Positions 1-7,799 of a DNA stretch of 16,209 nucleotides are shown piece by piece (position 1 is the first letter of the stretch; every line of letters begins with the position of its first letter). The notes under the pieces were generated by a model. That model worked only from the letters and a program-made list of their open reading frames with translations, had not been told where the DNA came from and searched no databases. The stretch comes from Candidatus Tariuqbacter arcticus. GTDB taxonomy: Bacteria; Electryoneota; Tariuqbacteria; Tariuqbacterales; Tariuqbacteraceae. The stretch is from assembly GCA_013202315.1 (NCBI GenBank), contig JABMRZ010000424.1, positions 1-16,209 of the forward strand, in the 5' to 3' direction. The translations under genes were made by a program, and so were the position numbers.

Positions 1-104
1 CGGGAATCCACTTCTGTGCCTTCCGTGCCTTCTGTGGCCGCAGTGTTTGAACCCGCAACTCGCCACACCTTTCACACTTTCATACTATCACACTTTCACA
101 CTTA
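1..104. repeat. Intergenic edge with simple tandem repeat
   Basis: This stretch lies 3' of the beta-helix gene. It holds two kinds of low-complexity sequence: near-repeats of 'cttctgtgcc/cttccgtgcc/cttctgtggcc' at about 11-40, and an imperfect 8-9 base tandem of the 'tttcacac' type at about 66-103. No gene or convincing terminator is seen. Confidence 0.5.
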
Positions 105-1982
105 TTATTTCACCAACACCATCTTCTTCGCTTCGCCAAACTCATTTACCGAAAGCGCATAGAAATATATCCCGCTCGACAAATTTTCAGGGTTAAAAAC
201 CACAGAATATCCATTATTTTCCTGCATTTCATTCACCAATACCGCAATTTCTTTCCCCAAAACATCATATACCACCAGCCGTACTAATCCCGGTTCAAAC
301 ACGGTATAATCGATCCGCGTTCCCGCATTGAACTGATTGGGAGAATTCTGCTTCAATTCATATCCATCGGCGACAATCCCCAGCCCGCCGCCGCCCGGAG
401 TGGCGGATACCGTAGCTTCATAAAACTCTTCCACCCCGTTGATATCCACATCGGAAATCCGGTAATAGTAGGTGATGCTGTTGACCACCTGGCAATCTTC
501 GTATCGGTATTCATTTTCTTCCGAAGTGGTGCCGTGCCCTTCGATTTGGGCGATATTCTGAAAACCGCCGTTTTCCGCATAGCTTCGATAGAGGTTGAAA
601 TGGCTGTTATTCCATTCGCTGGCGGTTACCCAGCGGATGATGACTTTGGAATCCCCTCCGGTGGCGGTGAACAAGGTCATTACCACCGGCAGGGGGACGC
701 CTTCAAGGTGCGGATAATGATAACCCATATCGATTATGCCGATGTCGTAGCCTTGATTGGTGCAGGGGGTGCCCCAATTCGGCGGGACCAGCGCATCCCC
801 CGCATCCACGCAGGGGCTGTGTGGTGGTATCTGCCCGCCCTCCGGCTGGGATAGGTAATAGTCGCCGTCAGGCCCGGGGGTGAAGAGGGGGTCAGCGTCA
901 ATGTTCCCTGTTCCCGGCCAGCCATCCTGAATGTCGCTGTAGGTGCAGGAAAAGGAACAGCCTGTTTCTAAATAGATTTGGCTGCCTTGTGGTGCGGTAT
1001 TCGCCCAGATTATGTTATTGACACCGGTCGGGCTGGAATTTAAATAGCAGTAAATCCCGCCGCCGTGATCAGCCGAATTTCCGCTGATGGTGCAGTTTTC
1101 GATGGTCGGGCTGGAATCTTCGCAATAAATCCCCCCGCCGTTTTCAATTACAGAATTTTCGCTTAAGGTGCAGTTTTCAATTGTCGGGCTGGAATCCCAG
1201 CAAAAAATCGCTCCACCATTGAACAAAGCGGAATTTCCGCTTAATGTGCAGCTTTTGATGGTGGGGTTTGATTGATAACAAAAAATCCCACCGCCTTTTG
1301 CAAGTTCTCCTATTGCCGAATTTCCGCTTATGGCACAATTTTCTATGGTCGGGTTTGAATTTTCTAGGCAATAAATACCACCGCCCCAATCAGCCGAATT
1401 TCCGCTTAAGGTGCAGTTTTCGATTGTCGGGCTGGAATTATTCTTACAATGAATAACGCCTCCGTCGTGACCAGCTGAATTTCCGCTGAAGGAACAGTTT
1501 TCGATTGCCGGGCTGGAGTCATGATGGCAGCAAATCCCACCACCATTATCAGAAGCCGAATTTTCGGTTAAAGTGCAGTTTTCGATGGTGGGGCTGGATT
1601 CATAGCAGTAAATCCCGCCGCCGTTTTTGTCCTCCGGCGAAAAGCCTGTTGCATATCCATTTATTATTTTAAGCCCTGAAAGAACTGAATTCGAATCTTC
1701 CCCTGAATGAAAATAAAAACCCCTACCATCATCTTCACAATCGATGATACAATTCTCCGCCCCGTTTTCCGATATGACCACAATCGCTTTGCCGGTGAAG
1801 TCGATGTTCTTGTTGCCGGTTCCGGTGTAGATCCCGTCGGCGACCAAAACAGTATCGCCGTCTGAAGCGGCGTAAATTCCCGCTTGTATCGTCGGCTGTT
1901 GACTCGGAACAAGGATAGTTTCAGCATACCCCCCGACCGCCAATACCATTACTCCCACTAAAACTGCAAACAACTTCTTCAT
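105..1982 (-). CDS. Secreted right-handed beta-helix repeat protein with T9SS C-terminal sorting domain
   Basis: A 625-residue secreted protein. Residues 1-20 form a signal peptide (MKK, hydrophobic stretch, cleavage after GYA). Residues 21-100 begin the helix in the style of polymorphic-outer-membrane/parallel beta-helix proteins (VPSQQPTIQAGIYAA...DGDTVLVADGIY). Residues about 120-330 hold eight or nine repeats of about 24-28 residues of the form SSPTIENCTLSGNSA-x-GGGIYC, the rung pattern of a right-handed beta-helix. Residues 430-530 look like a fibronectin-III-type sandwich. Residues 540-625 form a Por/T9SS type A sorting domain (SPNQFNAGTRIDYTV, VYDVLGKEIAVLVNE, LSSGIYFYAL, KKMVLVK). The protein is therefore expected to cross the outer membrane by type IX secretion. 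The start is supported by GAGGTGG 3-4 bases upstream of the ATG. Ligand or substrate is unknown: no catalytic motif is visible, so adhesion or carbohydrate binding are only possibilities. Confidence 0.92.
   Translation of the reverse strand: MKKLFAVLVGVMVLAVGGYAETILVPSQQPTIQAGIYAASDGDTVLVADGIYTGTGNKNIDFTGKAIVVISENGAENCIIDCEDDGRGFYFHSGEDSNSVLSGLKIINGYATGFSPEDKNGGGIYCYESSPTIENCTLTENSASDNGGGICCHHDSSPAIENCSFSGNSAGHDGGVIHCKNNSSPTIENCTLSGNSADWGGGIYCLENSNPTIENCAISGNSAIGELAKGGGIFCYQSNPTIKSCTLSGNSALFNGGAIFCWDSSPTIENCTLSENSVIENGGGIYCEDSSPTIENCTISGNSADHGGGIYCYLNSSPTGVNNIIWANTAPQGSQIYLETGCSFSCTYSDIQDGWPGTGNIDADPLFTPGPDGDYYLSQPEGGQIPPHSPCVDAGDALVPPNWGTPCTNQGYDIGIIDMGYHYPHLEGVPLPVVMTLFTATGGDSKVIIRWVTASEWNNSHFNLYRSYAENGGFQNIAQIEGHGTTSEENEYRYEDCQVVNSITYYYRISDVDINGVEEFYEATVSATPGGGGLGIVADGYELKQNSPNQFNAGTRIDYTVFEPGLVRLVVYDVLGKEIAVLVNEMQENNGYSVVFNPENLSSGIYFYALSVNEFGEAKKMVLVK
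1030..1640 (-). repeat. In-frame coding tandem repeats (beta-helix rungs)
   Basis: Within the beta-helix gene the DNA itself repeats. Units containing 'gaatttccgct' followed by 'gtgcagttttcgat' and 'gggctggaat' recur about every 75-85 bases, at roughly 1073, 1152, 1231, 1317, 1396, 1475 and 1559. The near-identity at nucleotide level points to recent duplication and gives scope for rung number to change by recombination or slippage. Confidence 0.85.
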
Positions 1983-1985
1983 AAA

Positions 1986-1992
1986 CCACCTC
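1986..1992 (-). promoter_or_regulatory. Ribosome binding site of the beta-helix gene
   Basis: Read on the minus strand this is GAGGTGG, ending 3 bases before the ATG at 1982. It fixes the start codon at 1982. Confidence 0.7.
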
Positions 1993-2055
1993 TTTATTAT
2001 GTGTTTAGATTGAATTTATAGTGATTTGTAAATAGAATTTCCGTTTATTCGATGA

Positions 2056-2076
2056 GGGCGGGTTTGAAACCCGCCC
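2056..2076. repeat. Perfect intergenic palindrome
   Basis: Ten bases, gggcgggttt, are followed by one base and then the exact inverted copy aaacccgccc. It would form a strong GC-rich hairpin in DNA or RNA on either strand. No T-tract follows, so it looks more like a REP-type repeat than a classical terminator. Confidence 0.75.
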
Positions 2077-2120
2077 CTACATTGGGAATTCTTAAGCGTG
2101 GCTAAAATAGTGGACACTGG

Positions 2121-2182
2121 ATTCCCGCTAAAACCATGCGGGAATGACAATTAGATAAATTGTCGGATTCGGGGACTCCGAC
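2121..2182. repeat. Two adjacent inverted repeats
   Basis: The first is attcccgc (2121-2128) with its inverse gcgggaat (2138-2145). The second is gtcgga (2162-2167) with its inverse tccgac (2177-2182). Both resemble short intergenic hairpin repeats that occur many times in some bacterial genomes. Genome copy number cannot be judged from this window. Confidence 0.55.
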
Positions 2183-2264
2183 CTACTATCCAAAATATAG
2201 GGATATTCGTCATAATTTGCAATTTTCATATATTCTCTTATTAGCCTATCGTAACTATTAAACG

Positions 2265-2735
2265 CTCTTCCGGTGTTGTCGGAACCGCAAGGGTGGGTAG
2301 TTTTAAAATCACAACATTTAATTTGAATCTGCTTGGAAAAGGAATAGAAACACTTGTGGCGAATGGACACAAGTGTAGGACAAATACACCGTGTATCGCC
2401 GCTTCGCGCCGCCCGCCGGTTTTGGTATATAATCACCAAACCGCATTTGATATTCCACCATATATTCCGTTCCTGCGTGATTGGTAGCGTCAATGGAATC
2501 TGTGTTAATCAAAACCCGCGCCGCCGTTATTGCCGGAACCGCAAGGGCGGGTGGTGAAAGTGATTGTTCCCACAATAGGCTGATTGTAGTTTTGAATAGC
2601 AGAAAGGCAAAAACACCGATTATCGCCGCTTCGCGCCGCCCGCCGGTTCAGCCAATCCAGTGCGACAGGTGGCGTTCTAATATTCCAATCCAGACCCATG
2701 CCGCCGGTCTTGCCGGAAACGTAATGGCGGGTTGT
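2265..2735. repeat. Alternating array of two dispersed palindromic repeats
   Basis: Type r, core ccggtcttgccggaaccgc followed by aagggcggg, occurs at about 2265-2300, 2521-2555 and 2701-2735, and again inside the IS remnants at about 7541-7575 and 14483-14516. It is partly self-complementary (ccgcc...ggcgg outside, ccgg...ccgg inside). Type s, 'tatcgccgcttcgcgccgcc' running on into cgccggtt, occurs at about 2395-2420 and 2621-2648. The order here is r-s-r-s-r. Copies have drifted (2-5 changes). The arrangement is REP-like; spacers are unequal, so this is not a CRISPR. Confidence 0.7.
2351..2375. repeat. Inverted repeat hairpin
   Basis: cacttgtg (2351-2358) and its exact inverse cacaagtg (2368-2375) are separated by nine bases. 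No neighbouring gene is obviously regulated by it. Confidence 0.5.
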
Positions 2736-2865
2736 GAAGGTGATTGTGAACACATCCATTATGCGTTGCTCATAGGTGTGAGGAGATTTGCTTGCTGAAA
2801 CTGGGTTACTATGTCTATGATGAAATCAATCCATGATCTTAAAGGAAAACGCAGAATATATTGAA

Positions 2866-2883
2866 GAAAGAGCCGTCTCTTTC
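2866..2883 (-). terminator. Possible weak intrinsic terminator after the CotH gene
   Basis: A perfect 7-base stem, gaaagag/ctctttc, closes a 4-base loop about 25 bases beyond the CotH-like stop codon. On the minus strand it is followed by ttcaatatatt, which is only moderately T-rich. The stem is short and AU-rich, so termination strength is doubtful. Confidence 0.35.
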
Positions 2884-2907
2884 TACAAATCAACAGAACA
2901 TCTTTAG

Positions 2908-5628
2908 CTAATCTACCACTACAACCACACAATAAAATGTATTATGCGATACATTAACAATTCCATAGTCCACATATTCAGGTTCCGTCATTTCAGCCAG
3001 GAAGTTTTCAGGTGACGGTGTGAAATATGGTTCACTTGACCGATAAATCTTATAACTTGTAGCCATTGCAACATGGTTCCAAGCAAGTCGAACCGTTGAG
3101 CCTTCAATCGATATGGTTAAATCTTCAATTTGGGGAACGGATGGAGTATGATTGGAAAAACCGGGAGTAGAAGGAATGAATGTTTTCCATTCCGGCCCTC
3201 CATCAGGATTACGGCCATAGGAAACATCTTGAGCCTGGGGTCCAAAAGTGATGCTATCAATAAGTATAAAACCGCTGGCTTCATCGTCGAACAGGCCGAT
3301 TTCTTCACCGTTCGCTGAAAGCCTGAAGTTGGTGTGCAGGCCAGGATCACCTTCATCGTCATCCGCCCACACAAGTAGAAAAGCCCCCAGTGCAAGCATG
3401 GTATCAGGGAAAACCCATTTATCCGGTTCCTCCAGATCGTCGGTGAGATGCATCCCGCCTAGATTAATCGCTACACTTCCCCCATTCCAGATTTCCACCC
3501 AGTCATCGAAGTCACCCTGAGGGTCGGGAATAGTAGTGTCATTAGCCGCCATGAATTCGTTGATGTAAAGTGATAGTGGATTTACCGAAACCTCATAACC
3601 ATGTGTTTCTTCAGGAGCGGAGGGCGGGTTGAGGCTTATTGCGCTCGAATCATCTTCAGCCTGAATGTAAAAACGCACTATCGTTCCTGCGGGCTGAGGC
3701 TCGATGAAGTTACCATAAACGGCATCCCCTTCACTACCGTCCCCATGAAACCCATCGTCAAATATTTCGAGTTGACAAAAACCAGCTCCGGTATCGACTA
3801 TAGCAATTGTATTTATTACAGTTCCGATGCTGTCGGTAATGGTTGCTGTAACGGTAACAGTATCATTAATTCCCGGAAAAATCGGGTAATGATCAACTCC
3901 GACAATGAAGGGTGGAGAATTACCAGCGTTTGTGCTTTCTGGAGTAGGTTCCATTATTTGCCAAGAGAAACCGCCATCGGGGAAACGACCGTATGATATA
4001 TCTTCGTATTGTTCACAGAAGATTACCATATCTTCAAGGAAAATCCCGTTAGGTTCGAAGAGCCCAATTTCTTCGCCACCTCCCGAGAGCTTAAAAGAGG
4101 CATGGAAAGAACCCTGTTCAGGCTGATCATCCGCCCAGACGATTAGTCTACTCTCGGGTGGAATAACGGTATCAGGAAAAGTATATTTCGTCGGTTCTTC
4201 GAAATCATCGGTGAGGTGCCAGCCGTTCATGGGCATCGGTGAAACACCGTCGTTGTAAATCTCTATCCAGTCGTCGAATTCGCCATATTCGTCGGTAATG
4301 GTTGAAGCATTGCAGGCCATGAATTCGTTTATCATGCGAGGTTCATAGGCTGAATAAAATCCCAGTTGGTTAAGCACACTTTGCCGACGGTTAATGACGA
4401 AAGGCTTCAGACCGAAAATCAGCGTTCCGCCCTCCCAGATATCCTCTTCGATATTAAGCTCAAATTGGGTGTTGGTATACATTTTATTAGGATCGGCATA
4501 GACATGCTCCTGTATCAGGCTTGCCAGGGAATCGATGCGGGTGAACATGGTATCCGAGGTGAAATCGGTGTGAACCAGCTGATCAATGTTATTTATGTAA
4601 ATATCTTTGTAAATCCCCACATCGAAGATCCGAGAAACAAGCGGGCGCGGCTGCCAGGGAGACGGTGTCCAAAATATGTTCATATTTATCCGTTGGGAAG
4701 GGGATAAACCGAGGCTGAATCTCCCGAAAGACTCATTCAAATCCCAGGGGATATGAACGAAACGGTTCTCATCTTCATAATGATATATATAATAATTGTG
4801 CCCCATACCGATATAACTATCAAGATTGACAAGGAGAGTATTGATGGAAAGGAATTGAAGGAAATTGAGCGGGTCGAAGTTTGCCTCCAGGGAATCGACA
4901 AAATGACTTTGAGGAGTGTTGTTCAGGATGTCGCAGAAATGAATGAGATCGCCCCAATAATCCTCCTCCTCGTTGTTCTCCAGTTGATAATGAAGACGGT
5001 ATTGAGTGGTATCGGTTCCAAGCCAGGTCAGCCATCCGCTGGGTTCGCCTTTGAAGAGGTTCCCATCCTCCCCAAAACCGAAACGGTCTTCAATAAAATG
5101 CTTGTTTACCTGTTCCACATGGAGGTAGAGCCCCCATAATTCACCGTTAATGTAGAGATTGACATGATTGCCTCGCATAGAGGGGATATGGGCGTTGAAA
5201 AGGTCGATGGCCAGCTTTTCCCGCATCATTGTAGGATCTTTGTGGCAGTTGTTGAGGTTGATTTTTTTAAGACCATAAAAGGTTTGATTTTCAAAGTATT
5301 CGTTGAAGCTGACTTTGAACGGTTTTTTAACACCGGGATAATTCAAATAGGATGAAAAGCCCTTGAAGCGAATACCCACGGAATCATAAACCTGCCCCTG
5401 GAAAATAAACCTGCCGGGGTAGTATTCTCCCGTTTCCCAGCGCACCGCAAGTGAATCGAACCAATCAGGATCATCGAATTCCAGCTCAAAGGTCAAGACC
5501 TGGGAATCGTCGAAGACCACATCGCTGGAATCCGCCTTGGCAGACTTGGGAACAAGGAATATGAAAAGCATAAAAAGCGCCAATGGGTTTATGCGGAACA
5601 TTCGATATACACTATGAATGCAGGTCAT
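2908..5628 (-). CDS. Secreted CotH kinase-family protein with two lamin-tail domains
   Basis: The start is taken at 5628, giving 906 residues; a frame open to 5748 only adds a non-signal-like extension inside the upstream gene. The ATG at 5628 overlaps the upstream TGA (ATGA), a coupling arrangement; another ATG at 5601 also precedes the hydrophobic stretch FRINPLALFMLFIFLVPKSAKA, the signal peptide. Domains numbered from 5628: CotH-like kinase fold about 45-420 (REKLAIDLF, GLYLHVEQVNKHFIEDRFG, GNLFKGEPSG, and HIPWDLNESFG with the metal/catalytic-type Asp near 296); lamin-tail domain 431-550 (INEFMACN...DDWIEIYN); Ig-like segment 570-680; second lamin-tail domain 686-810 (INEFMAAN...DDWVEIWN); fibronectin-III-like 830-905. 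CotH of Bacillus is a spore-coat protein kinase; in FCB-type genomes the fold occurs in secreted multidomain proteins of unknown role. Unlike its operon partner it has no T9SS tail. Confidence 0.88.
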   Translation of the reverse strand: MTCIHSVYRMFRINPLALFMLFIFLVPKSAKADSSDVVFDDSQVLTFELEFDDPDWFDSLAVRWETGEYYPGRFIFQGQVYDSVGIRFKGFSSYLNYPGVKKPFKVSFNEYFENQTFYGLKKINLNNCHKDPTMMREKLAIDLFNAHIPSMRGNHVNLYINGELWGLYLHVEQVNKHFIEDRFGFGEDGNLFKGEPSGWLTWLGTDTTQYRLHYQLENNEEEDYWGDLIHFCDILNNTPQSHFVDSLEANFDPLNFLQFLSINTLLVNLDSYIGMGHNYYIYHYEDENRFVHIPWDLNESFGRFSLGLSPSQRINMNIFWTPSPWQPRPLVSRIFDVGIYKDIYINNIDQLVHTDFTSDTMFTRIDSLASLIQEHVYADPNKMYTNTQFELNIEEDIWEGGTLIFGLKPFVINRRQSVLNQLGFYSAYEPRMINEFMACNASTITDEYGEFDDWIEIYNDGVSPMPMNGWHLTDDFEEPTKYTFPDTVIPPESRLIVWADDQPEQGSFHASFKLSGGGEEIGLFEPNGIFLEDMVIFCEQYEDISYGRFPDGGFSWQIMEPTPESTNAGNSPPFIVGVDHYPIFPGINDTVTVTATITDSIGTVINTIAIVDTGAGFCQLEIFDDGFHGDGSEGDAVYGNFIEPQPAGTIVRFYIQAEDDSSAISLNPPSAPEETHGYEVSVNPLSLYINEFMAANDTTIPDPQGDFDDWVEIWNGGSVAINLGGMHLTDDLEEPDKWVFPDTMLALGAFLLVWADDDEGDPGLHTNFRLSANGEEIGLFDDEASGFILIDSITFGPQAQDVSYGRNPDGGPEWKTFIPSTPGFSNHTPSVPQIEDLTISIEGSTVRLAWNHVAMATSYKIYRSSEPYFTPSPENFLAEMTEPEYVDYGIVNVSHNTFYCVVVVVD

Positions 5629-7046
5629 TTTACCAAAAGGACTTTTTGTGTTTGAACTAAACCGTTCCCTTCCAGGTGAATAAAGTAGACCCCGCTGGAC
5701 AGTTTTGAACCATCGAAGACTACTTCCCCCATTCCTGCAGGCTGCCATTCATTCAAGAGTCGGGCGATTTCCCTGCCGTTGATGTCGTAAACTGACAAGG
5801 TAATATCTCCCGCCTTTAACAGGGTGAACCGAAGGTTCGTTTCAGGATTGAAAGGATTGGGACATGCCGGATGCAAGGTAAATTCACCTGGCTTTTCCCA
5901 ACTGAAATCTTCTTCCAAATCACCTTCCCTGTCCAGGCGAATCAGATAAACATCTGACGATCCCGCGCCAAAAGATGCAGTATATCCTCCGATGATATAT
6001 CCGCCGTCACGGGTCTGCTGAACGCTGTAACCCTTATCAAATTCGCTCCCCCCGAAAGTCTGCGTCCATGTCGTGTCTCCATTTGAATCTGTTTTTATCA
6101 CATAGACATCATATTCCCCGGCGCCAAAAGAATTGGTGTATCCGGTGATAATATAACCCCCATCAGATGTCTGTTGAACACTCCAGCCATCTTCGCTGCT
6201 GTTTCCCCCATAGGTTCGAGCCCAGATTTCATCTCCATGCATATCCGTCTTCACTAATAAGACATCATGATTTGTATAAGAATAATATTCATATCCGGCA
6301 ATAATGTATCCCAAATCGGAGGTCTCCTGCACGCTGTAGCCTTTGGAAGAATTGCCTCCGAATGTTCGCGTCCAAATCAGGTTTCCCTCCTCATCGACTC
6401 TTGTTAAGAGAGCGCTGGAATAGCTTCCGGCAACAATGTATCCACCATCGGTTGTTTGTCGGACGCTGTATCCAATTCCATTTTCATAGGTGTGATTCCA
6501 TAGTACTTCCCCCTCCTGACCAATTTTTACCAAACAGACCCACCAATTATTCCAGCATCCTGATACAATATATCCTCCATCGGCAGTCTGTTCCACCCAC
6601 CAGCCTTCATCATGACTGTAGTAGGGGGGGTTGTACCTTGTATAATCACGGTACCATTCGATATTGCCCTGTGAATCCGTCTTTATCAAAAACATGCCTC
6701 CGGAACAGGTGGAGCAGGAGGTAGTGTATCCGGTGATGATATATCCCCCATCAGAAGTCTGCTGAACACAACGGGCATAGTTTAAACCAGGTTCAGTGTA
6801 AACCCGGGTCCAGATTATGTTCCCATCGGGATCCGTCTTTAACAAATAAGCATTCCAGTCGCCATATTCATAGGTTTGACCGGTAACAACATACCCCCCA
6901 TCAGAAGTCTGCTGAACACAATAACTATACTCGCTGCTACTTCTTCCGTAAGTGTTTGTCCACAAAGTATCCGGGGGTTGAGGCTGGGAATTGGCGGAAA
7001 ATGATAAAATCATTACCCATATTAAGGCTGTAAATATTAATCTCAT
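5625..7046 (-). CDS. Secreted seven-repeat (probable beta-propeller) protein with T9SS sorting domain
   Basis: A 473-residue protein from the ATG at 7046, chosen because GGGAG lies 8 bases upstream; an in-frame TTG at 7061 overlaps that site and is less likely. Residues 1-20 form a signal peptide (MRLIFTALIWVMILSFSANS). Seven copies of VQQTSDGGYIITGYT spaced 43-58 residues (about 43, 93, 151, 194, 238, 290 and 342) alternate with segments such as DVYLIKTDSxGDxxWTxTFGG. Seven such units suggest a seven-bladed beta-propeller, an inference from repeat number. The last 80 residues are a T9SS/Por sorting domain (CPNPFNPETNLRFTL, VYDINGREIARLLNE, LSSGVYFIHL, KVLLVK). It is the first gene of an operon with the CotH-like gene, overlapping it by four bases. 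No ligand or enzymatic role is apparent. Confidence 0.9.
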   Translation of the reverse strand: MRLIFTALIWVMILSFSANSQPQPPDTLWTNTYGRSSSEYSYCVQQTSDGGYVVTGQTYEYGDWNAYLLKTDPDGNIIWTRVYTEPGLNYARCVQQTSDGGYIITGYTTSCSTCSGGMFLIKTDSQGNIEWYRDYTRYNPPYYSHDEGWWVEQTADGGYIVSGCWNNWWVCLVKIGQEGEVLWNHTYENGIGYSVRQTTDGGYIVAGSYSSALLTRVDEEGNLIWTRTFGGNSSKGYSVQETSDLGYIIAGYEYYSYTNHDVLLVKTDMHGDEIWARTYGGNSSEDGWSVQQTSDGGYIITGYTNSFGAGEYDVYVIKTDSNGDTTWTQTFGGSEFDKGYSVQQTRDGGYIIGGYTASFGAGSSDVYLIRLDREGDLEEDFSWEKPGEFTLHPACPNPFNPETNLRFTLLKAGDITLSVYDINGREIARLLNEWQPAGMGEVVFDGSKLSSGVYFIHLEGNGLVQTQKVLLVK

Positions 7047-7204
7047 CTGACTATCTCCCAATTAATTGTAACTATTAAATTTGGATTTGATTTTAAAGAT
7101 GTAGTAGTATTTTATATCGTACAGGTCATATCTGTATCTTCGGAATGTATCAATTGAAGTTTAAGATTATTTTACAGTAATTTATTCATATTAAATCGTT
7201 CTTA
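7047..7204. other. AT-rich upstream region of the propeller-CotH operon
   Basis: This spacer should hold the operon promoter. On the minus strand there is an AT-rich TATAAAAT at about 7108-7115, but no convincing -35 box or Bacteroidota-type TAnnTTTG at a suitable distance, so I do not call a promoter. Confidence 0.3.
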
Positions 7205-7425
7205 CAACTTCTGATGGGACAATCCGGATTTATTTTCCAAACTCCAGCGCTTAGGGAATCTTCTTTTCTAAGTCTTTTCAGGTCCTTGAAAAACATATCT
7301 TTCAACAATGAATTTCACCTTCCAACACTCTTTTACGCCTTCCTGTGATGCACAATTCCCGGTATCAACAAGCCGATATTTGTACGCCGCGGCTCATGGT
7401 TATACCAATTAAAGAAAGTTCTTTA
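7205..7425 (-). pseudogene. Decayed 3' end of an IS3-family transposase (OrfB, DDE integrase)
   Basis: Read continuously in one minus-strand frame this gives FFNWYNHEPRRTNIGLLIPG, then IVHHRKA, a stop, more sequence with a second stop, and finally GVWKINPD. This is the C-terminal pattern of IS3-type integrases (FxxWYNxExxHxxIGLLTPxxVHYGxA ... ERFxxxxP ... VWINPP). Two in-frame stops (at 7333 and about 18 bases further on) and a stop upstream of RTFFNW show it is dead. Together with the 5' end remnant at 7544-7710 it probably represents one internally deleted IS copy in minus orientation. Confidence 0.75.
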
Positions 7426-7543
7426 AAATATCCATGTTCATTCGATTGAACTAAATCGATGCAGGTGAAGTGCAAAGCCACTAAATGTCGCTCCAGGGTA
7501 CTTAGTGTCGTTGTGAAAATCTATATCCTCCAAAATCCCCTCC

Positions 7544-7710
7544 GCCGGTCTTGCCGGAACCGCAGCGGAGGGTAGGACTATGCAACATAGATACTTTATC
7601 TTATACGGAATAACGCCTGCGATGCTTTTTCATCGATAGCCTCTGTTTTGGGTTGACTATCTAATTTAAACAACCCAATTATCCAATTCCATCCGGGGCG
7701 GGACAGAATG
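7544..7710 (-). mobile_element. IS3-family left-end remnant (copy A), part of a direct repeat pair
   Basis: On the minus strand from 7710 it reads ctgtcccgccccggatggaa, an IS3-like terminal sequence, then gggttg...caaccc, then an OrfA start translating MKKHRRRYSV*DKVSML (compare the IS3-type OrfA opening with RRxYTxEEKVxIL). OrfA is cut after about 19 codons and joined to a type r palindromic repeat at 7541-7575. The whole block is about 85-90% identical to 14488-14652. Confidence 0.75.
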
Positions 7711-7799
7711 CCGTGTTTTTTCGAACGGCTTAATGGTCGCTATTGCATTTCATAAATGAATCCTATGTTTTTTAAGGAAATACAAAGAACATTTCCAGA

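Larger units (their letters stand above)
1983..2907. other. Noncoding spacer rich in palindromes and dispersed repeats
   Basis: This 925-base gap contains several short open frames on both strands, none with a ribosome binding site or recognisable protein. Its content is repeat DNA. There is a perfect palindrome at 2056-2076, inverted repeats at 2121-2145, 2162-2182 and 2351-2375, and two alternating GC-rich dispersed repeat types at 2265-2735 (listed separately). The final part, about 2740-2865, shows nothing I can identify. Confidence 0.7.

Noticed and set aside
2265..2735. CRISPR array
   Set aside because: Two different repeat types alternate, spacers are unequal and copies are diverged; no cas genes are nearby.
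2128..2798. Several open frames of 60-120 codons on both strands
   Set aside because: They run through repeat DNA, share residues only because the repeats recur, and lack ribosome binding sites or recognisable domains.
5629..5748. N-terminal extension of the CotH-like frame
   Set aside because: It lies wholly inside the upstream propeller gene, has no signal-peptide character, and the ATGA start at 5628 directly precedes a good signal peptide.
7619..7636. Hairpin terminator cgatg...catcg after the SEC-C gene
   Set aside because: On the minus strand this is the ATGAAAAAGCATCGC start of a dead OrfA; the inverted match is short and no T-tract follows.
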